Shown piece by piece: positions 12,419 through 20,932 of a stretch of 40,303 nucleotides of DNA. This stretch comes from a virus. Position 1 is the first letter of the stretch. Each line of letters starts with the position of its first letter. A model generated the notes under the pieces. It searched no databases. It had not been told where the DNA came from and saw only the letters and a program-made list of their open reading frames with translations. The stretch is taken from positions 1 through 40,303 of IMG/VR virus record IMGVR_UViG_3300024518_005224; one strand, given 5' to 3'. A program made the position numbers and the translations under genes.

Positions 12419-12865
12419 TCAGTTGCACTCCCCGCTGGCCAGAGGCCCGAGGAGCCCCAGGGCTTGAGCCAACTGGTCCGGGATGGGGACGCCGAGACCA
12501 CGAAGTCCTTCGGCGATGGCAGAAACGGCTCCCACGAGACACGCGAGCCCACCAATAATGTCCCCTTCATGGAACTCTCCGTAGGAGTCGAGGCTCCTCT
12601 GGCTTGCGACGAGCGAATCCTTCGCGCTGACAAACGCCATCTCGACCCTGGTCCACGGGCGCATCCTCTCCTCGTATTCACTGAGCGTCTCCGATGCTTC
12701 TAGGGCTACATCGTGGGCGGCCTCGTACATGGGAGCCACCATCCCGTCAGCTTCGACGACAGCCAGGGCCGTAGTGGAGAGTACCCTCTGCACAGTCTGA
12801 GAAGCGTTCGCGCCACATCCCGCCACCATACCTACAGCGGCCAGAGTCAGGGCCACGGTCCTCAC
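12419..12865 (-). CDS. Lipoprotein of the lysis cassette (possible spanin-type)
   Basis: 148 residues from GTG 12865, overlapping the upstream TGA as GTGA. The signal peptide ends in a textbook lipobox VAGC with Cys17, so the product should be lipidated. The mature part is helical, with a charged middle and a Gly/Leu/Ala-rich C-terminal segment (about 103-145), moderately hydrophobic. Lipoproteins in a lysis block are often outer-membrane spanin subunits, which would suggest a Gram-negative host. It is larger than typical Rz1 proteins, so the spanin role is only a suggestion. Confidence 0.65.
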   Translation of the reverse strand: MRTVALTLAAVGMVAGCGANASQTVQRVLSTTALAVVEADGMVAPMYEAAHDVALEASETLSEYEERMRPWTRVEMAFVSAKDSLVASQRSLDSYGEFHEGDIIGGLACLVGAVSAIAEGLRGLGVPIPDQLAQALGLLGPLASGECN

Positions 12866-13020
12866 GGTTCCTCTGGGGACTTGAGGGGACTGGGGCTCAG
12901 GGCACCAGCAACAACGCCGGTAAGAGCAGCAGCAATCTCGTTTGCACCGAAGGCCAAGGAGCCGACGACTCCCGCAACCACTAGGCCCAACATTACGACG
13001 CCCATCCAGTTCAAAGACAT
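12862..13020 (-). CDS. Small membrane protein, candidate holin (52 aa)
   Basis: 52 residues from ATG 13020, with GAGGAGG upstream. One clear hydrophobic span (about 6-24, MGVVMLGLVVAGVVGSLAF) and a second weaker one (about 28-42) form a helical hairpin, followed by a short polar tail. Size, topology and position in front of the lipoprotein and amidase genes fit a small holin that releases the endolysin. It was found by reading the gap directly, as it is below common length limits. Confidence 0.6.
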   Translation of the reverse strand: MSLNWMGVVMLGLVVAGVVGSLAFGANEIAAALTGVVAGALSPSPLKSPEEP

Positions 13021-13039
13021 ATCCTGTCCTCCTCTGAAA

Positions 13040-13048
13040 AGTATAGCA
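13040..13048 (-). promoter_or_regulatory. Possible extended -10 promoter for the lysis genes
   Basis: On the minus strand TGC-TATACT fits the extended -10 pattern (TGn then TATAAT-like), 20 bases upstream of ATG 13020. No -35 hexamer is convincing. It could add late expression of the candidate holin separately from the long operon. Confidence 0.35.
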
Positions 13049-13087
13049 GGTGTGTAAGGAAGGTACTAATCGGCTAAGTAGCTGGTA

Positions 13088-13285
13088 TTACGCTAGTATC
13101 TGCCAGACGATAGCAACGGTGGCAGGGAGGGTGCCGGCGACGAGGCCCCAGAGAGAGGCCTTAGCCTTGATTGAGGTCAACTCTACTTTGACTTTGTGCA
13201 GTTCCAGGTGCACGCGGCACAGTTCTTCCTTCATCTCGTCTAGTCGGAAGATGACCAGCTTCTCGTATTTCCCCCAGTCGTTCAC
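13088..13285 (-). CDS. Coiled-coil plus C-terminal membrane span protein, holin/XhlA-like (65 aa)
   Basis: 65 residues, beginning two bases after the stop of the large adhesin. Residues 5-42 have heptad-spaced hydrophobics with charged residues between (a coiled coil), then a membrane helix at about 45-63 (LWGLVAGTLPATVAIVWQIL). This shape, with a cytoplasmic coil and a C-terminal anchor, matches XhlA-type lysis accessory proteins and some holin partners. It opens the lysis block at the end of the adhesin genes. Confidence 0.6.
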   Translation of the reverse strand: MNDWGKYEKLVIFRLDEMKEELCRVHLELHKVKVELTSIKAKASLWGLVAGTLPATVAIVWQILA

Positions 13286-13287
13286 CT

Positions 13288-16200
13288 CTACTCCACCTCG
13301 CAGGATGCGTAGACGCTGTAGACGTCGATGTCTCTTGCGGCTGCAGCCCCTGAGTTCTGCACATAAAGCATCGGCTTCAGTAGGGTAGAGGAGCCTGGCA
13401 GGTCGGTGGTCGCAGTCTCAACCAAGACATCGTCAATCCAGTACTGGACGTCAGAAGCTCCCATCACAATCTCGAGTTTATATACCTGGTCGACAGTAAG
13501 AGTGGACTCTGTCGAGGTTGACGGGGTGACACCACCATCGTTCGTGGAAGTGTTCCAGACCGTGCCGGTTGCCTCGTAGGTGAACAGCGCGTGGTGGGTG
13601 CTGGCCGTAAGATGAGTCTGGCCCAGGCCAACCCTGACAACCGTATTAGTAAGAGTAGTGTTGACGGCTAGATGGCACAGGAACCGCCCCACCCCGCCAC
13701 GGCTCACCCATTCGGAGTTCGTGACCATGGTTATTAGAGCGTCGTCACCGTCACCGTTACCCTGGGAGGCCAGCGTGATAGCCGCTCCTCTGACTGCACT
13801 GGGAGCCTGGGTTGCTGTGCCAGAGGTTGGGTCTGTTAGCTCCCACCAGTCAGAGTTGAATTGACCGATGCACGGGTCGTACATCTCGATCCGGGTCTCC
13901 CTCAGGTAGTCGCCCATACTGGTGATGCGGGCAACTCTTCTCGCAGCACTATCTTCGAACCTGGTGAAGTTCCGCCCAACGGCATCACCAGATTGGATTT
14001 CAATATTGTCGTTGGAGTCTAGGGTTACCAACGTGTTGCTAATAACTCTAGCGTTAGCATCACCGTCTAAGGTTGCTGACCCATTGTTAGAGTCGATGTC
14101 GATGCTGCCGGCCGTGGACGTGATGTTGACCGCGTCTGTGCTGGTAATCGTGGTGATGTCTGCAGCAGAAAGGGTTATGTCCCCGTTAGCAGCACCCACA
14201 GCGGTCAGGATGATGGAGCCATCTGCTGTATCAACCGAGAAGTTGCCTGTGCCGGCTAGGTTCAGGTCTATATCGTCTGCTGAATTCACCTGGAACACAG
14301 GCGTGGAACCAGCAGTAGTAAACGTCATGGAACCCACGCCACCCGTAGTGTCGATGGTCATGATTCCAGCGTTGAGGTCCAGGGCTGAGGTACCTCCTGC
14401 TGTAACGGCTACCCCAGTGGTACCAGCAATGATGGTGTTCAGAGTCGAGCTGATATCCATCTGCCCGTTGGCGCCGTTCGCGTCCAGTTTCACGATACCG
14501 TCGGTGGTCTGAATCCAGAGTAGAGCAGCGGCCCCGTTGGTTTGGATGTTCATCGTACCCGGAGCACCGCCAGCAGTGGTGTTCAGGGTCATCTGGTCGC
14601 CAGAGGTGATGTTCGTCGTAGACGCCGAATCTATATCTACCGTGCCTGTAGCCCCTAGTGCGTTGAGGTCGATGGTGCCGTTGACCGTGTCTACTGTGAT
14701 ATTTCCGGTGCCACCAGCATCTATATCGATGTCGTCTGCGGAGTTGATTGTGAGTACTGGCGCTGTCCCCAGGGTATTTATGTTCATGGCCCCTGTGCCA
14801 GAGCCTGCGTTCACCGTCTCAATGACGATGGTTCCGCGAGAGGTCAGGTCAGCCGCGTTACCCGCGCCGCTGGTGCACCGTATCCTGATATTCCCGTTTT
14901 GCGGGATGAGGTCGATGTTACCTCCGGTAGCGGGCTCGACGAATACCCGGGAGCCGTTCGAGGACTTGAGGGTCAACTCGCCTCCAGCGTCTACGTCGAT
15001 ATCTCCGGTCTCCGTGAACATCTTGATTTCGCCTGCGACTGCGGCTGGCTGGGAAGCGGTGTCTCCCGCGTACAGGATTACTGCACCCTCGGCACCGTTG
15101 GTGGTGAAGGAGGACCGGACAACAACGTCACCTGCTGTGGAGCCTGTAGCGTTGTTCACTAGGGATTCGAGGTATACGTCGCCGCTAACGTACCCGCCTC
15201 CGCCGCCAGTTACAGCCTGGAGGTTTCCGAACCGAGCGTCTCCCCAGCTAGTCAGGGTAGTGGCTGCGTTGTTCGTAACCGTGGACCTCATGTCGGTGTC
15301 ACCAACCGTAAGTGCACCAGCGGCAGCCGCGACCGCGTGGCCTACGGTCATGTCCCCAGCGTTCAGGCCGGTAGAGTCGTCTTCCGCTTGGACGGTTACG
15401 TTGTTCTCGCCCGTGATGCTGATGTTGCCAGCTGTACCGCCGTTAGCATCTAGGGTGATACCTCCGTCTACCGTGGCTAGGTCGATTCCAGATGTCGTAC
15501 CCGATGTAGCTAGGCCTAGAGTCCGCGCGTTACCACCAGCCGTGATTGTAAGGTCAGCATCGGTAGTGAGAAGAGTTGCGGCCGAGCCTACTGCATCAGC
15601 TCTCATCGTTAGGGTTCCGGTGTTGGAATCGATGAGTACGTTGCCAGCCGTATTGTTGACAATGTTTATGCCGTTGTTGGCTGTGACGTTGAACTGGCCT
15701 GTTGCCGTATTGACGATGTTTACGTCGGTCGTGATGTTACACGTGCCACCAGCGCCCAAGGTGTTGGCGTTGATGTTGATGTTACCGTCTGTTGTGGTGA
15801 CAGCTACGGGGCTACCGGTTCCAGTAGTAGACGCTGTAAGGGTCCTCGCGTTACCACCAGCAGTAACGGTTACGGCACCGTCCGTCGTGGATACCGTGTT
15901 GGAACTCGCGGCTCCGGTGGTAGTGAGCAAGGATGTAACACCAGCACCGCCTGCAGTGATTGCTACGTTGCCGTTGAACGTTCTGGCTGTGACGTTTCCG
16001 GGTGCAGCGCCAACGCCAGCATCAATCAGGATGTCCGAAGTGATAGTCCGGAGCTGAATAGGGGCGCCAGCACTGTTGGTAGTGATGGTAGCCTGACCGG
16101 AGGTAGACACGGTTAGCGTGCCACCAGTCGTGGTGTTCATCAGGATAGAGCCACCCTGGCCACCAGCTGTCGTGCCCCCATCAATGTCGATGCTGCCCCC

Positions 16201-17238
16201 GTCGGCCGTACCTGCCGTAGCGTTGCCGCCCTGGACTTTTACGAGGCCGCCTACTGAAGATGTGGAGTCTCCACCTATAGCGAGAATGGCCCCGCCAGCC
16301 TGGCCGTTAGGGTTGTCTGCTCCCAGTATGGATACGTTCCCAGAGTCAGAAGCAGCGTTCGAGCCGTCGCCTGCACCTGAAGAAATGGTGACATTTCCGC
16401 CCCTGGCACCTGGGCCCGTAAGGTCTAGACCAGCGTCGCCCGCAGATATCGTGATATCGGAACCAGCGCCCGAGGCAGTCAGGTTGTTCCCGTCGCCGCC
16501 CTGTCCGCCAAGTACGAATATCGCCCCGCCTGCCCCGCCTGGACCTACGAGGCTGACTCCGATGTCCCCGCCGTCCCCGCTAGTTGCGATGATTGGTCCA
16601 CCGGCACCGGGTATGTTGCCTGCTGTGCCTGGGGCTCCGATGCCCGTACCAGCAGAGAACGTTCCGCCTGTAGCATTCTCTGTAGCGTTACCAGTAGTGA
16701 AGGAGATGTTGCCGCCGGAGGAACCAGAAGCAGAAGAGTTCCCTGTGATGTGGCTGAAGTCTGCCGCGGTGGTGTCTGCAGGGGTGATAAACGTGAAGTC
16801 CTGGGTAGCCCGCAGTTCGTCGGCTCCCATGGTGGCGTTGCCGCCCGAATCCGTAATCTGGATTGCCGTGTTACCTGCCAGAACGTTGAGTTCGAGGTTC
16901 AGCGAGCCGTTGGCGGAGGTGTCGATGTCCACCAGGGCAGCGCCGATGGCACCGACCGAATCGTTGATATCTACTGAGACACCTACAGCGTTGGCAATCG
17001 TGTTACCCGCAGTATAGGCCTGCTGCAGAGTGTTGCCGCCGCCAGCGACAGCCAGGGCTACCCAGGTAGCAGGTGGACCGCCTGCGTTGGTGCAGATGTA
17101 CAGCAGGTTACCAACGGTGTCGTAGGCGGTATCCCCCACCTCCAGGCCGTCCTGTAGAGCAGCTACGCCCGGGAAGGCTCCTGCTCCTGCAAACTGACCC
17201 CAGTGGTTGTGATTGTTGGTCGGTGACTTGGTTGCCAT
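13288..17238 (-). CDS. Giant repetitive adhesin / tail fibre with C-terminal lectin-like domain
   Basis: 1316 residues from ATG 17238. After an N-terminal region (about 1-100), a Gly/Ala/Ser/Asn-rich part (about 165-385) and a very long stretch of Asp-, Thr- and Asn-rich beta repeats (about 385-1115) follow. A repeat of roughly 100 residues recurs, for example SADDIDIDAGGTGNITVDT and SADDIDLNLAGTGNFSVDT. The last 200 residues (from about DPCIGQFNSDWWEL) look like a jelly-roll carbohydrate-binding domain. It is probably a receptor-binding fibre or a beta-solenoid adhesin on the virion. The repeats make copy-number change by recombination likely. The exact fold is inferred. Confidence 0.7.
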   Translation of the reverse strand: MATKSPTNNHNHWGQFAGAGAFPGVAALQDGLEVGDTAYDTVGNLLYICTNAGGPPATWVALAVAGGGNTLQQAYTAGNTIANAVGVSVDINDSVGAIGAALVDIDTSANGSLNLELNVLAGNTAIQITDSGGNATMGADELRATQDFTFITPADTTAADFSHITGNSSASGSSGGNISFTTGNATENATGGTFSAGTGIGAPGTAGNIPGAGGPIIATSGDGGDIGVSLVGPGGAGGAIFVLGGQGGDGNNLTASGAGSDITISAGDAGLDLTGPGARGGNVTISSGAGDGSNAASDSGNVSILGADNPNGQAGGAILAIGGDSTSSVGGLVKVQGGNATAGTADGGSIDIDGGTTAGGQGGSILMNTTTGGTLTVSTSGQATITTNSAGAPIQLRTITSDILIDAGVGAAPGNVTARTFNGNVAITAGGAGVTSLLTTTGAASSNTVSTTDGAVTVTAGGNARTLTASTTGTGSPVAVTTTDGNININANTLGAGGTCNITTDVNIVNTATGQFNVTANNGINIVNNTAGNVLIDSNTGTLTMRADAVGSAATLLTTDADLTITAGGNARTLGLATSGTTSGIDLATVDGGITLDANGGTAGNISITGENNVTVQAEDDSTGLNAGDMTVGHAVAAAAGALTVGDTDMRSTVTNNAATTLTSWGDARFGNLQAVTGGGGGYVSGDVYLESLVNNATGSTAGDVVVRSSFTTNGAEGAVILYAGDTASQPAAVAGEIKMFTETGDIDVDAGGELTLKSSNGSRVFVEPATGGNIDLIPQNGNIRIRCTSGAGNAADLTSRGTIVIETVNAGSGTGAMNINTLGTAPVLTINSADDIDIDAGGTGNITVDTVNGTIDLNALGATGTVDIDSASTTNITSGDQMTLNTTAGGAPGTMNIQTNGAAALLWIQTTDGIVKLDANGANGQMDISSTLNTIIAGTTGVAVTAGGTSALDLNAGIMTIDTTGGVGSMTFTTAGSTPVFQVNSADDIDLNLAGTGNFSVDTADGSIILTAVGAANGDITLSAADITTITSTDAVNITSTAGSIDIDSNNGSATLDGDANARVISNTLVTLDSNDNIEIQSGDAVGRNFTRFEDSAARRVARITSMGDYLRETRIEMYDPCIGQFNSDWWELTDPTSGTATQAPSAVRGAAITLASQGNGDGDDALITMVTNSEWVSRGGVGRFLCHLAVNTTLTNTVVRVGLGQTHLTASTHHALFTYEATGTVWNTSTNDGGVTPSTSTESTLTVDQVYKLEIVMGASDVQYWIDDVLVETATTDLPGSSTLLKPMLYVQNSGAAAARDIDVYSVYASCEVE

Positions 17239-17243
17239 TTCTA

Positions 17244-18383
17244 TTACCTGTCAATGTTGTGGGCCACGTCGTTGCCGGCACCGAGGTCTTCTACTGGGGC
17301 TGCTTGAGTGATGGTGTTGAATACGTTGCCTGTAGCTACGTTGTCGTCGTCTCCAGCTGCGGAGAACTTGATGGCCCGGTCCCAGTCAGAGATGAAGTTG
17401 CCATTGATGGAGCACCCCACGCATCCGTTGACTAGCTCCACGGCTTCTAGTCCTACTCCGATGCCGCCCTCACCCTGAATGTAGTTCCCCTGGATGATGG
17501 CAAAATCAATGTTGTTCAGGACTACCCCGCGCATCGTCGCCAAGTTCTGTTGCACGTTGATGTCGCTATTGAACAGGCCGAACCGGTTCTGAGTAGTCTG
17601 GGCTCGGACGCCTTCTCTTAGATTTCTGAAGATGGTTCCCCTGATGAGGAGCCCAGTCTGGACGACGCTGACACCGATGTCCCCACCGCGCAGTTCACAG
17701 TCTACGATGATGACCTGAGAGTTCGGGCCTGTGGCAGTTACCATGATGAAGTCGGTACCGGGCACCAGAGTATCGAACGACGGGGCCTGTCGGCTGGTAG
17801 CTGTATTCGAAGTGCAGTTCATCAGGTATGCAGGGCTATTGGGGCACGAGAAGTCGTACACAGACCTAAGAGCTGTCTCGCCTACGTCGGTGGCGTCCCA
17901 CCCCAGTGCCCCTATGAACTCGACCTGGACCCGGATACACCGAGTTGCGTTGGCCATGGTTATTACTGCCGTGGCTCCAGCAGGAGGGCCGGCTGTTGGC
18001 CTAGCTACCTCAATCCCGACGTCCATCACAGTGGCCTCGGAGTTCAGCCCCAGTGCCCCCATGTTGCCGGTTGACTTGGTCCTGATGAACGTCTGCTGAG
18101 TCCCGGCCCCACGGAGGGTTGTGCTGTTGGGAACCACCAACGGAGACGTAGCTGCCCCTGCACCAAGGTCGTAAGTCCCCGGCCTGACCCAAACGTCCAA
18201 GTTGGCTCCGGCTGTAGCTAGGGCAGCCTGTAGCTGAACACCGTCCCCTACATCTAGGAAGTCGCAGTCTGTGCCTAATACGTCACCTACCACGGAGTTC
18301 CCGACGACAATAGCCGGGGTCAGCCCTTGAGCCGCGCCGCCACCGCCGCCACCGCCACCTGTTAAACTAGAACGTCGGGACAT
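17244..18383 (-). CDS. Beta-helix tail spike-like protein (379 aa)
   Basis: 379 residues from ATG 18383. It starts MSRRSS followed by a run of eight glycines, then PAIVVGNSVVG, like the start of the 707-residue protein at 18808-20931. The rest is a parallel beta-helix pattern of the pectate-lyase type (WVRPGTYDLG near 85-95, then repeated short strands with asparagine turns). Such spikes bind or cut surface polysaccharide. No catalytic residues could be assigned. It lies between the small 134-residue protein and the large adhesin. Confidence 0.7.
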   Translation of the reverse strand: MSRRSSLTGGGGGGGGAAQGLTPAIVVGNSVVGDVLGTDCDFLDVGDGVQLQAALATAGANLDVWVRPGTYDLGAGAATSPLVVPNSTTLRGAGTQQTFIRTKSTGNMGALGLNSEATVMDVGIEVARPTAGPPAGATAVITMANATRCIRVQVEFIGALGWDATDVGETALRSVYDFSCPNSPAYLMNCTSNTATSRQAPSFDTLVPGTDFIMVTATGPNSQVIIVDCELRGGDIGVSVVQTGLLIRGTIFRNLREGVRAQTTQNRFGLFNSDINVQQNLATMRGVVLNNIDFAIIQGNYIQGEGGIGVGLEAVELVNGCVGCSINGNFISDWDRAIKFSAAGDDDNVATGNVFNTITQAAPVEDLGAGNDVAHNIDR

Positions 18384-18390
18384 TTATTAC

Positions 18391-18795
18391 CTACCTTACC
18401 GGTCCGCTTGAACGCCAAAAACGGAGGACACCAACTAACGGAGAGATGTGATTAATCCAGACACCTTCTGCTGCCGCTCCCGTTCCGTCTCCAAACTTGA
18501 GCATCTTGAGGTCGAAGTGCCGTTCTTCCCCTGCGCCCATGCGAATGCAACCAGCATTAAGTAGAGGCAGAGGCACGGGGTCCCCACCCAAGGACAACGT
18601 CAGGTTACTGATGACAGTAGCAGTACGCGTGAAGCTGATGTAGACGTCCTCTGATTCCGCCTGGATAGTTATCCATTGGTTTGAGAACTCAGCGGGCAAC
18701 AGCATGGACTGAGCAGCCGCAGCCGAAGCCCTCACGTATGTTTCGATTGGAGGCGTAATAGATGCCTCTGAGTTGAGTAATGTATTTCCCGACAT
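18391..18795 (-). CDS. Hypothetical virion-associated protein (134 aa)
   Basis: 134 residues from ATG 18795. Beta-rich, with mixed hydrophobic strands and an Arg-rich end (RFWRSSGPVR). It lies between two spike-like genes of the tail block, so a spike chaperone, connector or small head/tail fibre component is plausible. I recognise no family. Confidence 0.6.
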   Translation of the reverse strand: MSGNTLLNSEASITPPIETYVRASAAAAQSMLLPAEFSNQWITIQAESEDVYISFTRTATVISNLTLSLGGDPVPLPLLNAGCIRMGAGEERHFDLKMLKFGDGTGAAAEGVWINHISPLVGVLRFWRSSGPVR

Positions 18796-18807
18796 CGTTC
18801 CTATCTC

Positions 18808-20931
18808 CTAAAGTTTCTCGCCGTTGGTCCAGAATACACCGGATATCTCGGCCATAGTTATATCTACTGCACCCGGAGGGGCGGCACCTGCGGAGTCCAT
18901 CTCTAGTCTCCAGTAGACAGTGTCCGACTCATAGTAGCCGGATATGTCGTACAGCCCAAAGTTGATTTCCTGTATCCTAGTCAGGTCGGTACTCAGGACT
19001 GGGACAGTAGCCGAGAGGGTGGCCACCTTGGATGTGATGACCTCGGTTTGGGCTATGGTCCTAGTTATCGGGGTAGTCCCTCCTGTCGGGTCTGCCTCCA
19101 TTACATTCACGCTCTCGATGGGGAGTACCGAGAGAATCCAAGTCGTATTCCCTGGAGCCCCGGGTGCGGTAGCTGGGAGCATGTGGAAGTCGAAAGTCAG
19201 CGGGAACGAGGTGTCTAGACCCCGAGGGATATCGAACTGGCCGTATATGGCATCGCCCGAACCGTTCAGTCTAGAGTTCTTCATGATGTGGGCCCAGCCA
19301 GTCGGGACTCCGCCGGAGCCAATGGTTGGGTTAGCGTCGGCTACTGCTCCAGATTCCCCGAAGACGTTGCCTGTGGACTGGATGGTCCTCTTGAACCTAG
19401 CGTTGCCGAAGTACTCTTGGGTCCCGTCCGCGTTGAGTTCGGTCCTAGATGAGTGGAGCTTGAACTGCTGGAATACAGGGGCCGTAGTCAGAATGTTCTG
19501 GTTCCGTAGTCTTGACCAGTAACCCGTGGTCCCGTTGATGTTCTTCGTAGCCCAGGCTGCGTTAGAGTCTACTCCGTACCTGATCTGTTCTGATGTATTG
19601 GTCCGGATTAGGACTTCGTTGGCGTAACGGTGGAATAAGTCTGAGTGGGTGGATAGTACGCCGAATGGAGTCCAGGCTGCCCCGTCCCAGAGTTCCCAAA
19701 CGAAATCTCCGCCGATGTTCGCCGCTACGGTCTGGAGCACCTTGAGGCCCCAATGTTTTTTCAGGCCTACGATGTCTTGGAGGGTTGTGCAGAATAGGAT
19801 GGAGTGGTTGGCCCCGAGCCCCTGGAAGGAAAGGGTCGAACCCGTAGGGCTAGAGGCCGCAGCTGACTCGTCTACGAACCCGGCACCGTCGCCGACGCCA
19901 GCAGTCCCATCGGTTGTCAGGACGACCATCTCTCGAGTGTAGGAGTCCCCCTCTCCGAACACAGCCTCCGTGCCCTTCTCTGGGCTTCCGACGTGGAGCT
20001 CCGACTGGCACTTGAAAGCTTGGTCCTCGGCAAATTCATCCTGGTAGTTGGCTATGATAGTTGCGCCGGTCTTCCAGGCAGTAGGAGCTGAAATCATCGA
20101 CTCTTGGTACGAGCATCCGACGGCGTGGTAAGTACCTGAGACAAGCACAGGGTCTACCAGGATGTCGTTGGTTACCGAGTTGTCGATGTGTACGGCGGAC
20201 AAGTGGACGATTGCACTGTTGTCGATGATGCTGATGCCGTTGGTGCAACCCTCGATCGTAGCGTCTGAGACTGTAAGCTGACCCGGGCCGCACTCAAAGC
20301 CGTTGGTGATGGTACCTGTTACTGGGCCAATCTGAACTGAGTGCGCATGGACCGAGCCAGAGTTGTTCACGAGGACTGCAGAGCCGATAGTTCCCACAGC
20401 TACGAACAGGCCATCGATAATCAGGAGCCCGCCGCCGACGACTGTAGCCATTACGTTGTCGCAGGTTCCGGACATGTACTGGATATCTCGGCAGGCTAGT
20501 GTCCCGGCTCCGAGGTTAGCGATGCCGGTACCCAGGACCCCGGTTCCGATGAGTCTACAATCAGTGACCGTCGCCGAAGCAGCGGAGGTGACAATGCCAC
20601 CGGCAGCGTCGTTAGGGAGGGTTACCGAAAATCCACGTATGGTTGAGTTTAGGGACAGGGTGACCCGGGTTCCGCCTGGCGCAGCACCTGTGATGGATGC
20701 CCACGCATCAGATTCCAGGTTGACCGAGGCAGGGACTGTCACCGACTCAGGGTAAGTCCCGGGACCGACCTTTACCGTATCTCCTCCGGCTGCTGCTGCG
20801 AGTGCACCCGCAATAGTGGCGAAGGTAGTCCTTGCTGCTGGTTGGAGGAGCACGACGCCTACTACACCGCCGTTAGTTATACCCGCTGCGGCTCCGGCAC
20901 CACCGGCACCGATGTTTCCTCGTCTGCTCAT
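18808..20931 (-). CDS. Tail spike with N-terminal anchor, beta-helix and C-terminal domain
   Basis: 707 residues from ATG 20931. The start (MSRRGNIGAGGAGAAAGITN) resembles the anchor of the 379-residue spike. Residues 30-290 hold a parallel beta-helix (KVGPGTYPESVTVPASVNLES, then repeated TVTDC, HLSAVHIDN turns). From about 290 to 707 follows a different, aromatic-rich beta domain, including FVWELWDGAAWTPFGV. The layout fits a podovirus tail spike that attaches to the tail by the N-terminus and recognises surface glycans. Enzymatic activity cannot be read off. Confidence 0.72.
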   Translation of the reverse strand: MSRRGNIGAGGAGAAAGITNGGVVGVVLLQPAARTTFATIAGALAAAAGGDTVKVGPGTYPESVTVPASVNLESDAWASITGAAPGGTRVTLSLNSTIRGFSVTLPNDAAGGIVTSAASATVTDCRLIGTGVLGTGIANLGAGTLACRDIQYMSGTCDNVMATVVGGGLLIIDGLFVAVGTIGSAVLVNNSGSVHAHSVQIGPVTGTITNGFECGPGQLTVSDATIEGCTNGISIIDNSAIVHLSAVHIDNSVTNDILVDPVLVSGTYHAVGCSYQESMISAPTAWKTGATIIANYQDEFAEDQAFKCQSELHVGSPEKGTEAVFGEGDSYTREMVVLTTDGTAGVGDGAGFVDESAAASSPTGSTLSFQGLGANHSILFCTTLQDIVGLKKHWGLKVLQTVAANIGGDFVWELWDGAAWTPFGVLSTHSDLFHRYANEVLIRTNTSEQIRYGVDSNAAWATKNINGTTGYWSRLRNQNILTTAPVFQQFKLHSSRTELNADGTQEYFGNARFKRTIQSTGNVFGESGAVADANPTIGSGGVPTGWAHIMKNSRLNGSGDAIYGQFDIPRGLDTSFPLTFDFHMLPATAPGAPGNTTWILSVLPIESVNVMEADPTGGTTPITRTIAQTEVITSKVATLSATVPVLSTDLTRIQEINFGLYDISGYYESDTVYWRLEMDSAGAAPPGAVDITMAEISGVFWTNGEKL

Positions 20932-20932
20932 G

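Noticed and set aside
14537-17017. Long rightward ORFs (506 and 299 residues) opposite the adhesin gene
   Set aside because: They are antisense shadows of the repetitive adhesin; composition is Pro/Val/Ser bias from reversed codons, with no motifs.
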